A stretch of 64,000 nt of DNA from VAZQ01 sp035293945 (GCA_035293945.1 DATGLV010000011.1:310001-374000), one strand, 5' to 3'. Counted from the stretch's first letter, positions 25,815 through 35,324 are shown. The notes: generated from the letters alone by a model not told the origin. Made by a program: numbers and translations.

Positions 25815-27617
25815 ATGAAGCCCACCGACATCGCTGCGCCTGATTACTTCCACAAGGTTGTGGATTGCCAATGGGCCTGTCCGGCACACACGCCGGTGCC
25901 CGAATATATCCGCTTGATCGCGGCCGGCCGCTATAGTGACGCCTATATGATCAACTGGCGTTCAAACGTTTTCCCGGGCGTGCTCGGCCGGACTTGCGAC
26001 CGCCCATGCGAGCCAGCTTGCCGGCGCGGACGCGTGGAAAAGGATCCGGTCGCGATCTGCCGCTTGAAGCGCGTAGCCGCCGACTACAAGGACGATATCC
26101 GCGGCCGACTGCCGCGTCCCGCCCTTCACAAGAACGGCAAGCGCATCGCCCTGGTTGGCGGCGGCCCGGCATCACTCGCGGTTGCCCGCGATCTCGCCCC
26201 GCTCGGCTATCAATGCACTGTGTTCGATCAGGATCCGAAAGCCGGCGGGATGATCCGCACGCAGATTCCCCGCTTCCGGCTGCCGGAATCCGTGATCGAT
26301 GAAGAATGCGATTACATCCTGGGCTTGGGCGTCGAGTTTATCGGCGGCAAACGCATCGACAGTCTCAAGGCGCTGCTGGCGGAGAGCTGGGACGCGGTCT
26401 TCGTCGGCTCCGGCGCACCGCGCGGGCGTGAGCTCGATATTCCGGGCCGCAAAGAAGCGGCCGCCAATATCCATATCGGCATCGACTGGCTGTCTTCCGT
26501 ATCCTTCGGTCACACGACCAAGATCGGCCGCCGCGTCATCGTGCTTGGCGGCGGCAACACCGCCATGGACTGCTGCCGCTCTTCGCGCCGGCTCGGTGGC
26601 GAGGACGTCAAGGTCGTCGTCCGCTCCGGGTTCGAGGAAATGAAGGCATCACCCTGGGAAAAGGAAGATGCCATGCACGAGGATATCCCGATCCATAATT
26701 TCCTCGTGCCCAAGGAGTTCACCCACGAGAACGGCCGCCTGACCGGCGTTGTGTTCGAGAAGGTCAAGGCTGAGTACGATGCCAAGGGTCGGCGTAATCT
26801 GGTGCCAAGCGGCGAACCGGATCAGCATTTCCCCTGCGACGACGTGTTGGTCGCAATCGGCCAGGAGAACGCATTTCCATGGATCGAGCGCGACATCGGT
26901 ATCGAATTTGACAAATGGGACATGCCTAAGGTCGATGCAAAGACCATGGCGTCCACGCATCCGAAGGTCTTCTTCGGAGGCGATGCGGCTTTCGGGCCGA
27001 AGAACATCATCTGGGCGGTTGCCCATGCCCACGAGGCGGCACTGTCCATCGACAAGCTCTGCCGCGGCGAGAACATCAATGATCGCCCGCTGCCGGCGGT
27101 CGAGGTCTTCAGCCAGAAGATGGGTATCCACGAGTGGAGCTACGACAACGATATCGCGCCGGACAAACGCTACCGGGTACCGCTGCGCGAGAAGGTCGTG
27201 GCATTGCGCGATATCAAGGCGGAGGTCGAGCTCGGGTTCGATCGTGAGCTCGCGCTCAAGGAAGCACATCGCTGCTTAAATTGCGACGTACAGACGGTCT
27301 TCACTGCGTCTGCGTGCATCGAATGTGACGCCTGTGTCGACATCTGCCCGATGGATTGCATCTCATTCACGCAGAACGGCGAGGAAGCCGATCTGCGCAC
27401 GCGCCTGAAGGCCCCGGCGTCCAATCTCACCCAAGATCTTTATGTATCCACTGATCTCAAGACCGGGCGCGTAATGGTCAAGGATGAGGACGTATGCCTG
27501 CACTGCGGGCTTTGTGCCGAGCGCTGTCCGACCGGCGCTTGGGATATGAAGAAGTATCTGATCGACATGACTCACGCGGATGACCAATGCCGAGTAGCAG
27601 CCCAATCTGCAGCGTGA
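25815..27617 (+). CDS. FAD/NAD(P)-dependent oxidoreductase with Fe-S clusters, partner of the 2-oxoacid:ferredoxin oxidoreductase
   Basis: A 600-residue glutamate-synthase-small-subunit-like flavoprotein. The N-terminal domain has cysteine motifs for Fe-S (CQWACPAHTPVPEY, RTCDRPCEPACRRG). The middle has two dinucleotide folds: IALVGGGPASLAVARDL for FAD and VIVLGGGNTAMDCCRSS for NAD(P). GGDAAFGPKNIIWAVAHAHEAA closes the FAD site. The C-terminus adds CIECDACVDICPMDCI and CLHCGLCAERCPTGAW, two ferredoxin-type 4Fe-4S sites. It probably passes electrons between ferredoxin and NAD(P). ATG 25815 has GAGGAG just upstream; GTG 25800 has no ribosome site. It overlaps the next gene, so the three genes form one operon. 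A similar trio with an NADPH:ferredoxin-type partner is known for the 2-oxoglutarate enzyme of anaerobic aromatic degraders. Confidence 0.88.
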   Translation: MKPTDIAAPDYFHKVVDCQWACPAHTPVPEYIRLIAAGRYSDAYMINWRSNVFPGVLGRTCDRPCEPACRRGRVEKDPVAICRLKRVAADYKDDIRGRLPRPALHKNGKRIALVGGGPASLAVARDLAPLGYQCTVFDQDPKAGGMIRTQIPRFRLPESVIDEECDYILGLGVEFIGGKRIDSLKALLAESWDAVFVGSGAPRGRELDIPGRKEAAANIHIGIDWLSSVSFGHTTKIGRRVIVLGGGNTAMDCCRSSRRLGGEDVKVVVRSGFEEMKASPWEKEDAMHEDIPIHNFLVPKEFTHENGRLTGVVFEKVKAEYDAKGRRNLVPSGEPDQHFPCDDVLVAIGQENAFPWIERDIGIEFDKWDMPKVDAKTMASTHPKVFFGGDAAFGPKNIIWAVAHAHEAALSIDKLCRGENINDRPLPAVEVFSQKMGIHEWSYDNDIAPDKRYRVPLREKVVALRDIKAEVELGFDRELALKEAHRCLNCDVQTVFTASACIECDACVDICPMDCISFTQNGEEADLRTRLKAPASNLTQDLYVSTDLKTGRVMVKDEDVCLHCGLCAERCPTGAWDMKKYLIDMTHADDQCRVAAQSAA

Positions 27618-29434
27618 ACGACTTCGTCGTCCGCTTTGCCAACGTCAACGGTTCCGGTTCCGCCAGCGCCAACGAGCTGTTCGCCCGCGCGGTGATGCGC
27701 ATGGGCGTGCCGGTGGCGCCGCGCAACATCTTTCCCTCCAACATCCAGGGCCTGCCGACCTGGTACGAGGTGCGCATCTCCGAGGCCGGCCATCTGGGCG
27801 CGCGCGGCGGCACCGACCTCATGGTGGCGATGAATCCGCAGACCTGGGACAAGGACGTCGCCGGCATCGAGCCCGGCGGCTACTTGCTCTATGACTCGAC
27901 CAAGCCCATGCCGGCGGCGAAGTTTCGCGACGACATCACCGTCATCGGCGTGCCGCTGACGGAAATCTGCAATCGTGAATATTCCGACCCGCGGCAACGC
28001 CAGCTGTTCAAGAACATTCTCTATGTCGGCGCGCTCTCGGCGCTCCTCGACATGGATTTGGGCGAGATCGAGAAGCTTATCGGCGAGCAGTTCAAGGCGA
28101 AGGAAAAGTTGATCGGCGCCAACATAAACGCGCTCCATCTCGGACGCGACTGGGCCCTGAAGAACCTGCAATGCCCGATCGGGCTGCGCCTCCAGCGCGC
28201 GAACGCAATCGGTGACCGCATCTTCATCGAAGGCAACAGCGCCGCGGCTCTCGGGGCCGTCTACGGAGGCGCCACTGTCTGTGCCTGGTATCCGATCACT
28301 CCCTCCTCTTCGCTCGCCGATGCCTTCACCAGCTATTGTCGGCGCCTTCGCATCGATCCGGAAACCAAGAAGAGCAAGGTCGCCATCATCCAGGCCGAGG
28401 ATGAACTGTCCTCGATCGGCATGGTGATCGGCGCCGCCTGGAACGGGGCGCGGGCCTTCACGGCCACATCGGGGCCTGGCATCTCCTTGATGCAGGAGTT
28501 TCTTGGACTTGCCTATTTCGCGGAAATTCCCGCGGTGGTGTTCGACGTGCAGCGCTCCGGCCCCTCGACCGGCATGCCGACGCGCACCCAGCAGGGCGAC
28601 ATCATCTCCTGCGCCTATGCGTCCCACGGCGACACCAAGCACGTGCTGCTCTTTCCGGAAGATCCGGCGGAAGCGTTCGAGTTCGGTGCCCAGGCTTTCG
28701 ACCTTGCCGACCGACTGCAGACCCCGATATTTGTCATGCTCGATCTCGACATCGGCATGAATCATCGCCTGTGTCGACCGCTCAAGTGGGACGATGCCCG
28801 CAAATACGATCGCGGCAAGGTGATGACCGCGGCCGATCTCGATGCCGGCAAGGATTTTGGCCGCTACCTGGACGTCGACGGCGACGGCATTCCCTACCGT
28901 ACCTATCCGGGCACCCATCCGTCGAAGGGCTCCTATTTTACGCGCGGCACTTCGCGTGACCGCTATGCGCGCTACACCGAAGAGCCCGGTCCTTATGCCG
29001 ACAACATGCAGCGGCTGTTGCGCAAGTTCGAAACGGCTAAGGACTTGGTCCCGCGTCCGCTACAGGCCAATGCGGAAAAGCCGACCAAATACGGCGTCAT
29101 CTATTACGGCTCGACGGCGCCGGCCATGGACGAGGCCATCGAGATGATCGAAGCCGGCGGCCAGGCGCTCGATCGCCTGCGCGTGCGCGCCTTCCCGTTC
29201 CATTCGAGCGTCGCGAGCTTCCTCGCCGACCACGACTTCGTATTTGTGGTCGAGCAGAACCGCGACGCACAGATGCGCTCGCTCATCGTCAACGAATGCG
29301 GGGTCGATCCCGTGCGGTTGGTGCCGATCCTGAACTATGACGGCTCTCCGATCACGGCACGTTTCATCGCCCGCGAAATCAACGACGCGCTCGGCGCCCT
29401 CAAGGTAACGCCGCTGCGCAAGGTGGTGTCATGA
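27587..29434 (+). CDS. korA: 2-oxoacid:ferredoxin oxidoreductase, fused gamma-alpha subunit (KorA-like)
   Basis: A 615-residue subunit with the gamma domain first (VRFANVNGSGSASANELFAR, about residues 12-190) and then the alpha/pyrimidine domain (GNSAAALGAVYGGATVCAWYPITPSSSLADAF). TSGPGISLMQEFLGLAYFAEIP and DVQRSGPSTGMPTRTQQGD mark the 2-oxoacid:ferredoxin oxidoreductase family; the gamma-alpha fusion is the KorA type. The enzyme decarboxylates 2-oxoglutarate (or another 2-oxoacid) with CoA and reduces ferredoxin. ATG 27587 lies inside the end of the flavoprotein gene; GTG at 27614, forming GTGA with that gene's stop, is an equally good coupled start. ATGA overlap joins it to the beta gene. 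Confidence 0.9.
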   Translation: MPSSSPICSVNDFVVRFANVNGSGSASANELFARAVMRMGVPVAPRNIFPSNIQGLPTWYEVRISEAGHLGARGGTDLMVAMNPQTWDKDVAGIEPGGYLLYDSTKPMPAAKFRDDITVIGVPLTEICNREYSDPRQRQLFKNILYVGALSALLDMDLGEIEKLIGEQFKAKEKLIGANINALHLGRDWALKNLQCPIGLRLQRANAIGDRIFIEGNSAAALGAVYGGATVCAWYPITPSSSLADAFTSYCRRLRIDPETKKSKVAIIQAEDELSSIGMVIGAAWNGARAFTATSGPGISLMQEFLGLAYFAEIPAVVFDVQRSGPSTGMPTRTQQGDIISCAYASHGDTKHVLLFPEDPAEAFEFGAQAFDLADRLQTPIFVMLDLDIGMNHRLCRPLKWDDARKYDRGKVMTAADLDAGKDFGRYLDVDGDGIPYRTYPGTHPSKGSYFTRGTSRDRYARYTEEPGPYADNMQRLLRKFETAKDLVPRPLQANAEKPTKYGVIYYGSTAPAMDEAIEMIEAGGQALDRLRVRAFPFHSSVASFLADHDFVFVVEQNRDAQMRSLIVNECGVDPVRLVPILNYDGSPITARFIAREINDALGALKVTPLRKVVS

Positions 29435-30486
29435 CCTATATCGTCAAGCCCAAGTTCCACCACCCCGGCCTGCCGAAGAATGCGCTCGGCTACACGCATC
29501 GGGACTATGAAGGATCGATATCGACCCTGTGTGCCGGCTGCGGCCACGACTCGATCTCCGGCGCCATTATCGAAGCCTGCTTCGAGCTCGACATTGCGCC
29601 GCATCGGGTAGCCAAGCTCTCCGGCATCGGCTGCTCGTCGAAGACCCCGACCTATTTCCTCGGCAACTCGCACGGCTTCAACTCGGTGCACGGGCGCATG
29701 CCTTCGGTGCTGACCGGTGCCAATCTCGCCAATCGCGATCTCATCTATCTCGGGGTCTCCGGGGATGGCGACTCGGCTTCGATCGGGCTCGGGCAGTTCG
29801 CCCATTCGGTTCGCCGCGGTGTGAACATGACCTATATCGTGGAGAACAACGGCGTGTACGGCCTGACCAAGGGGCAGTTCTCGGCGACCGCCGACCGCGG
29901 CTCCAAATCCAAGCGCGGGCTGGCCAATACCGACAGTGCGATCGACCTCGTCGCCATGGCGCTGCAGCTCGGCGCCACGTTTGTGGCGCGCTCCTTTTCG
30001 GGCGACAAGGCTCAGCTTGTGCCGCTGATCAAGGCCGCGATCGAGCACCGGGGCGCAGCCTTCATCGACGTGATCTCGCCGTGCGTCGCCTTCAACAACC
30101 ATGTCGGCTCGACCAAGAGCTTCGATTATGTGCGCGAGCACAATGAGGCGGTCAATCGACTGGACTTCATCACCGGCCGCGCGCCTATCAAGGTTGCCTA
30201 TGAGCCGGGCAGTGTCGAAGTCGTCGAGCAGCACGACGGCTCCAAAATCGCGCTGAAGAAGATCGCCGCCGACTATGATGCGCACGATCGCCTGGGCGCG
30301 ATGAGCTTCCTGCAGCAGCACGCGGCCAAGGGGCAAATCGTCACCGGCTTGCTTTATGTCGATGCCGAGCCCGAGGACCTGCACCACAATTTCAATACTG
30401 TCGATGCGCCGCTCAATTCTCTCGGCGAGAAGGAGTTGTGCCCGGGCTCGGCGGCGCTTGAGAAGATCAACGCGAGCCTGCGATAA
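29431..30486 (+). CDS. korB: 2-oxoacid:ferredoxin oxidoreductase beta subunit, TPP-binding (KorB-like)
   Basis: A 351-residue beta subunit. It has STLCAGCGHDSISGAI (Cys ligands of the 4Fe-4S cluster), GIGCSSKTPTYFLGNSHGFNSVHGRMPSVLTGANLAN and the thiamine-pyrophosphate motif GVSGDGDSASIGLGQF ... VENNGVYGLTKGQFSAT. The DVISPCVAFNNH segment is characteristic of 2-oxoglutarate/2-oxoacid KorB proteins. It is coupled to korA by ATGA. The operon ends 46 bp before the converging pseudouridine synthase, with only a weak GGAGG/CCTCC hairpin between. An oxygen-sensitive enzyme in this order suggests anaerobic, microaerobic or aromatic metabolism. Confidence 0.9.
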   Translation: MTYIVKPKFHHPGLPKNALGYTHRDYEGSISTLCAGCGHDSISGAIIEACFELDIAPHRVAKLSGIGCSSKTPTYFLGNSHGFNSVHGRMPSVLTGANLANRDLIYLGVSGDGDSASIGLGQFAHSVRRGVNMTYIVENNGVYGLTKGQFSATADRGSKSKRGLANTDSAIDLVAMALQLGATFVARSFSGDKAQLVPLIKAAIEHRGAAFIDVISPCVAFNNHVGSTKSFDYVREHNEAVNRLDFITGRAPIKVAYEPGSVEVVEQHDGSKIALKKIAADYDAHDRLGAMSFLQQHAAKGQIVTGLLYVDAEPEDLHHNFNTVDAPLNSLGEKELCPGSAALEKINASLR

Positions 30487-30532
30487 CGCTGGATTTCGGA
30501 GGGGAAAGCTCTCGCACTCTCCTCCACGCGAC

Positions 30533-31585
30533 TCATTCTTCCGGTGCGGCGAGAATCGGATCGTAGCGCCCGGCATCGAAGCCCAGCAGATTCCATGATT
30601 GCTGCATGTGCGGCGGCAGCGGTGCGGTGACGTCGATCGTGCCGCCGCGCGGGTGCGGCAGCATGATGCGGCGCGCCAAAAGGTGCAGCCGGTTCTGCAG
30701 TCCACCCGGCAGCTCCCAATTCTCCTTGCTGAAGTATTTCGGATCGCCGACGATCGGATGACCGATATGCGCCATATGGGCGCGCAATTGGTGAGTGCGG
30801 CCGGTCACCGGCTTGAGCGAGAGCCAAGCGAGCTGGCGAGCCGCCGTCTCGACCACCGCATAATAGGTCACTGCGTGGCTCGCCCCCTCTTCGCCATGGC
30901 GGGCAACGCGCATGATGCTTTCATCCTCGCGCTCGTCCTTGGCGAGATAGGTGGAGATGCGTCCTTGCCGCGGCTTGGGGACGCCGGCGACCAGCGCCCA
31001 GTAGATCTTGCGAGCCGCGCGGGTGCGAAAAGTCTTGGCGAGCGCGGCAGCAGCAAAGCGCGTCTTGGCGACCACGAGGCAGCCAGCGGTATCCTTGTCG
31101 AGCCGATGCACCAAGCGTGGCCGCTGGCCTTTGGGGTCGCGCATCTGCTCCAGCATCAAGTCGAGATGGCGTGTCGTGCCGGAGCCGCCTTGCACCGCAA
31201 GGCCCATAGGCTTGTTGAGGACCATCACATCGTCATCCTCGTGCAACGTGATGGATTTCAAGAACGCACGGGTCTCATCGGTTGCCGTGTGCTTGCCCGA
31301 ACGCGGCGGCTCGTCCAGCCGCAGTGGCGGGATGCGCACCGACTGTCCGGCCTGCAGCCGCTCCTTCGGCTCCGCCCGCCGGCCGTTCACTCTAAGCTCA
31401 CCTTTTCGGATGATGCGCTGGATGTGCGAGAACGACAGTCCGGGGAAACGCGCCTCGAGAAAGCGATCGACCCGCATGCCGGATTCGTCTGCCGTAACCG
31501 CAATGTTCTGCACGCGGGCCTCGCGCGAGGGTCCATCGTTGGCGTTTTCGCCTCTTGCTTTCGATTTTCCTTGCGCGTGGCTCAT
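30533..31585 (-). CDS. rluC: RluA-family 23S rRNA pseudouridine synthase (RluC-like)
   Basis: A 350-residue enzyme. An S4 RNA-binding domain lies at about residues 37-85 (MRVDRFLEARFPGLSFSHIQRIIRKGELRVNGRR). The RluA catalytic domain follows, with VLNKPMGLAVQGG, the catalytic Asp163 in RLVHRLDKDTAG, LKPVTGRTHQLRAHMAHIGHPIVGDPKY and LLARRIMLPHPRGG. RluC modifies U955, U2504 and U2580 of E. coli 23S rRNA; RluD is the alternative assignment. It is the last gene of the protease-rarA-acetyltransferase operon and its ATG overlaps the acetyltransferase stop (ATGA). Confidence 0.88.
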   Translation of the reverse strand: MSHAQGKSKARGENANDGPSREARVQNIAVTADESGMRVDRFLEARFPGLSFSHIQRIIRKGELRVNGRRAEPKERLQAGQSVRIPPLRLDEPPRSGKHTATDETRAFLKSITLHEDDDVMVLNKPMGLAVQGGSGTTRHLDLMLEQMRDPKGQRPRLVHRLDKDTAGCLVVAKTRFAAAALAKTFRTRAARKIYWALVAGVPKPRQGRISTYLAKDEREDESIMRVARHGEEGASHAVTYYAVVETAARQLAWLSLKPVTGRTHQLRAHMAHIGHPIVGDPKYFSKENWELPGGLQNRLHLLARRIMLPHPRGGTIDVTAPLPPHMQQSWNLLGFDAGRYDPILAAPEE

Positions 31586-32391
31586 GCGGCTGCCGCCGTC
31601 AACCGGGCCAGCGCCGCATCAAGAGCACCGCTGGCCGGCAATTTGAGGGCAAACGCACCGGTGAGCATCTCGCGTAACTCGAGCGGCGTGCGCAGGGTCC
31701 GACGCTCGGTTATTCCGTCGCGGTGATGCACGGAAAACTCGGCATTGCGCAACGCAAAGCGGCGCCCCTCGACCGCTCGCGCCGCCATCAGGTTCTTGGT
31801 GAAGTAGGAATTCGGCGAGGTGGACTTGTACCAGTTCGCGACATCATAATCGGCCAGGAGCTGCTCCTGCAGGTCGAATTGATAGATCGATTTCCATGCC
31901 TCACCGATCTTCGATTGCAGGACAAAATCGCCTTGCGCGCAAACGATCCGGTACGGCTCATGCGGGCTCGCCTGCTCGCCATCGAAATCGAGCCTGAGGG
32001 GCGTGGTCGGCGTCGCCCCGCCGAAACCCACATCGGCAATGTGACGCTCGCCTCCGAGATCGATCGCGAGCAGCATATGCGCCCGGGCCCTGGTCCCGGC
32101 GGCGCCGAGCAGAACGCGGGCGCTGAGGCCACGCACCGCAAACCCGAGCGCCTGCAGAACATGCATGAAAAGAAGGTTGTGCTCATAGCAATACCCGCCG
32201 CGGCCGGAACGCACGAGCTTCGCTTCGAGCGAAGCTGAGTCCAGCTGTACGGGTACGCCGAGCAGCGGATCGAGATTCTCGAACGGAATCGCCTGAGGAT
32301 GTAACCGGTGCAGCGCCGCAAGCGTGTCGCGGTCCACCGCCGCGGGGCCAGTAAAGCCTATCCGCTGGAAATAGGCGTCGAGATCAATCAC
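31582..32391 (-). CDS. nat: Arylamine N-acetyltransferase
   Basis: A 269-residue cytosolic enzyme that moves acetyl from acetyl-CoA to arylamines or hydrazines through a Cys-His-Asp triad: Cys68 (RGGYCYEHN), His105 (RARAHMLL) and Asp120 (IADVGFGG). Other family marks are PFENLDPLLG and the C-terminal NSYFTKNLMAARA. The GTG at 32391 gives the usual family length and overlaps the rarA stop as GTGATTGA; the longer in-frame ATG at 32568 runs inside rarA and is rejected. Both ends overlap neighbours, so it is translated in the operon, although it has no obvious functional tie to rarA or rluC. Confidence 0.9.
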   Translation of the reverse strand: MIDLDAYFQRIGFTGPAAVDRDTLAALHRLHPQAIPFENLDPLLGVPVQLDSASLEAKLVRSGRGGYCYEHNLLFMHVLQALGFAVRGLSARVLLGAAGTRARAHMLLAIDLGGERHIADVGFGGATPTTPLRLDFDGEQASPHEPYRIVCAQGDFVLQSKIGEAWKSIYQFDLQEQLLADYDVANWYKSTSPNSYFTKNLMAARAVEGRRFALRNAEFSVHHRDGITERRTLRTPLELREMLTGAFALKLPASGALDAALARLTAAAA

Positions 32392-33724
32392 GACTGGCCC
32401 CCCGCTCGCGGCGAAGTTTTGCCCAATAATCAAGCCGCTTGCGGATCTCGCGTTCGAAGCCACGCTCGGGTGGATCATAGAATTGCCGGCGCCCCAGCGC
32501 TTCGGGGAAGTAATCCTGACCCGAGAAGGCGTCGGGCGCGTCGTGGTCATACGCGTAGCCTTCGCCATAGCCTTCCGATTTCATCAGCTTGGTGGGCGCA
32601 TTGAGGATGTGCTTGGGCGGCAGGAGCGAACCGGCTTCGCGCGCAGTCTGCATGGCCGCCCCGTAGGCGAGGTAAGCGGCATTCGATTTCGGCGCGGTCG
32701 CAATGTAGACAACGGCCTCCGCGATCGCCAATTCGCCTTCCGGAGAGCCGAGAAAGTCATAAGCTTCTTTGGCAGCGTTGGCGACTACCAGTGCCTGCGG
32801 ATCGGCGAGACCGACGTCCTCGACCGCCATGCGCACGATGCGGCGAGCAAGATAGAGCGGGTCTTCGCCCGCATCCAGCATGCGGCAGAAATAGTAGAGT
32901 GCAGCGTCGGGATCCGATCCGCGCACCGACTTGTGCAGCGCCGAGATCAGGTTGTAGTGGCCGTCCTGATGCTTGTCGTAAATCGGCGCACGGCGCTGGA
33001 CCACCTCCTGTAGGTGCGCCGCGTCCAGGACTTCACCTTCTCGGCTTGCCCGCCACACCTCCTCGGCCAGCGTCAACGCCGCGCGCCCGTCGCCGTCGGC
33101 CATGCGGATGAGTGCGGCACGCGCTTCTGCATCGAGTGGCAGGGCCTTGCCTTCGATCGTCTCGGCGCGGCGCAGAAGCTGCTCGATCACCTCCACGGCG
33201 AGCGGCCTGAATACGAGCACGCGGGCTCGCGATAACAGCGGTGCGTTGAGCTCGAAGGAGGGATTTTCGGTCGTGGCGCCGACCAGCACGATGGTGCCGT
33301 CCTCCATCACCGGGAGAAACGAATCCTGCTGGGCGCGGTTGAAGCGGTGGATCTCGTCAACGAACAGAAGCGTGCCTAACCCGGTCTCGCGCCGCGCCCG
33401 CGCCTCGTCGAACACCTTCTTGAGGTCGGCGACGCCGGAAAAGATCGCTGAGATCTGGACGAAGTAGAGGTCGGTCGCTTCGGCGAGCAGGCGCGCCACG
33501 GTAGTCTTGCCGGTCCCGGGTGGCCCCCAGAACACCAGCGAGCCGAGCGAGTGTGTCGCCAGCATGCGGGCAAGCGCGCCATCCGGGCCGAGTAAATGCT
33601 CCTGCCCGACCACATCGTCCAGGCTTTGGGGTCGCAATTTGTCGGCGAGAGGTCGGGGCGCGCTGCGTTCAAGGCCAGCGGCTGAGAAGAGATTTGCCCC
33701 GCCGCGTCTCGCCTTGGCGCTCAT
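32384..33724 (-). CDS. rarA: Replication-associated recombination protein A (RarA/MgsA), AAA+ ATPase
   Basis: A 446-residue clamp-loader-like ATPase acting at stalled replication forks. Walker A is GPPGTGKT (67-74) and Walker B LLFVDEIHRFNRAQQD. Sensor I is GATTENPSFELNAPLLSRARV, and the RarA C-terminal region includes SALHKSVRGSDPDAALYYFCRMLDAGEDP and YAYDHDAPDAFSGQDYFPEALG. The ATG at 33724 overlaps the stop of the protease gene (ATGA); a longer in-frame form to 33778 lies inside that gene and is rejected. Confidence 0.93.
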   Translation of the reverse strand: MSAKARRGGANLFSAAGLERSAPRPLADKLRPQSLDDVVGQEHLLGPDGALARMLATHSLGSLVFWGPPGTGKTTVARLLAEATDLYFVQISAIFSGVADLKKVFDEARARRETGLGTLLFVDEIHRFNRAQQDSFLPVMEDGTIVLVGATTENPSFELNAPLLSRARVLVFRPLAVEVIEQLLRRAETIEGKALPLDAEARAALIRMADGDGRAALTLAEEVWRASREGEVLDAAHLQEVVQRRAPIYDKHQDGHYNLISALHKSVRGSDPDAALYYFCRMLDAGEDPLYLARRIVRMAVEDVGLADPQALVVANAAKEAYDFLGSPEGELAIAEAVVYIATAPKSNAAYLAYGAAMQTAREAGSLLPPKHILNAPTKLMKSEGYGEGYAYDHDAPDAFSGQDYFPEALGRRQFYDPPERGFEREIRKRLDYWAKLRRERGASRD

Positions 33725-35184
33725 CCGCTCAACACCACCGACATCTGCTGGCCGCCGCGCACGATAGTGATGCGCCACACCCGGCTCGGCTGGCTCGTTG
33801 CGCGCTCAAGATCGCGCGTCTTGCCTATCTTCTGATTGTTGACCGAGACTACCAAGTCACCCCGGTGAAACCCGAGGCTCTGTGCAGTCGAGCCTTCGGC
33901 CACCTCGGTGATGACGACGCCATCGGTCGATGGGTCGAGCCGCATATCGTCCGCCAAGGCCGGCGACAGATTGGAGACCTTGGCACCCTGGAACGGCGAG
34001 CGCCCCTCGATGACCAACTCATCGTGCGGGGTGTCCGGCAGCGGCTCGAGCGCCACCGTGACGGTTGCCTCCCGGCCGGAACGGATGATACCGAGGCGAG
34101 CGCTCCCGCCAAGCGATTTGGTGGCGAAACGATAATCGAAGGCATTGGGGTCCTCGATCTCCTGCCCGTCGATCGAGGTGATCAGGTCGCCGGTCTTGAG
34201 GCCGCCGCGTGCAGCTGGGCTGCCGGCGGCGAGGCTCGCCACCAGCGCCCCGGTCGGCCGCTTCAGCCCAAGACTGTCGGCGATTTCCGGCGTGACCGCC
34301 TGCAGATGCGCGCCGAGCCACGGCCGCTTGACGGCGTTGCCCCCATGCTCGGCCGACGCCACCACCACCTTGACCATGTTGGCGGGAATCGCAAAGCCGA
34401 TCCCTTGCGATCCGCCCGAACGTGAGAAAATCGCGGTGTTGATGCCGACGAGCTTGCCGGAAGTATCGACCAGTGCCCCGCCGGAGTTGCCGGGATTGAT
34501 CGCGGCGTCGGTCTGAATGAAGAACTGATAGTCTGATATACCAACCTGTGTGCGCGCCACCGCCGAGACGATGCCGTGGGTTACGGTCTGCCCGACCGCG
34601 AAGGGATTGCCGATCGCCAGCACCACGTCACCCACCTGAAGTGTGTCGGAGTCGGCAAACTCGATGGCGGGGAAGCGCTCGCCCGATGCTTTGATGCGAA
34701 GCACTGCGAGGTCGGCACGCGTGTCCTTGAGCACGATCTCGGCCTCGAATTCGCGCTTGTCCGCGAGCGAGACTTTGACCTGGTCGGCGCCCTCGATAAC
34801 GTGGTTGTTGGTGACCACCAACCCTTTGGGATCGACCAACACACCGGATCCGAGCGAGCGCTGGATCTGCTCGCCGCCGCCCGGCGCACCGAAGAATCGG
34901 CGAAAGATCGGATCATCGAGGAAGGGATTTTGGTTCACGACCGTCTTGGCCGCATAGACGTTGACCACCGTCGGCGCCGCACGCTGGACGACCGGCGCAT
35001 AGGACAACCGAATGTCGTTGAGCGAGGTCGGCACCCGCCGTTCCTGTGCGGTCGCAACCGACAGCCATGCGGGCAACAGCGCCAGCATGAGCGCGAGCGC
35101 CAGAGCACGATTGCGAAAAGTGGGTACCGGCTCTCGGAAAAGAACAACGCTCCGCTCTAAGAGCGAATCGCGGCGGGGCAACAT
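33721..35184 (-). CDS. Do-like (DegP/DegQ) periplasmic serine protease
   Basis: A 487-residue trypsin-like protease/chaperone. A signal peptide is visible (hydrophobic core ~27-40, ATAQ end at ~47). The catalytic triad is His128 (VTNNHVI), Asp158 (RADLAVL) and Ser234 (NPGNSGGAL). Two PDZ domains follow (about 280-380 and 395-485). It would degrade or refold misfolded envelope proteins. ATG 35184 has GAGGA nine bases upstream; the open frame goes back to a TTG at 35229, which I do not use. It lies 141 bp downstream of rplQ and may be read through from the ribosomal operon. It starts the coupled operon protease-rarA-nat-rluC. Confidence 0.92.
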   Translation of the reverse strand: MLPRRDSLLERSVVLFREPVPTFRNRALALALMLALLPAWLSVATAQERRVPTSLNDIRLSYAPVVQRAAPTVVNVYAAKTVVNQNPFLDDPIFRRFFGAPGGGEQIQRSLGSGVLVDPKGLVVTNNHVIEGADQVKVSLADKREFEAEIVLKDTRADLAVLRIKASGERFPAIEFADSDTLQVGDVVLAIGNPFAVGQTVTHGIVSAVARTQVGISDYQFFIQTDAAINPGNSGGALVDTSGKLVGINTAIFSRSGGSQGIGFAIPANMVKVVVASAEHGGNAVKRPWLGAHLQAVTPEIADSLGLKRPTGALVASLAAGSPAARGGLKTGDLITSIDGQEIEDPNAFDYRFATKSLGGSARLGIIRSGREATVTVALEPLPDTPHDELVIEGRSPFQGAKVSNLSPALADDMRLDPSTDGVVITEVAEGSTAQSLGFHRGDLVVSVNNQKIGKTRDLERATSQPSRVWRITIVRGGQQMSVVLSG

Positions 35185-35324
35185 GGGGCCAATCCTCGAT
35201 CGAAAAGCCGCATATGGAGGCGAGTCCAAGGCAATAGAATGGCGGCCCTAAGGAGAGCACCTCGCTGTCGCGCCAACCGCCCCATCAAACCGCCGTGGTC
35301 GACGGCAAAGCGACCGAGGCGTTA

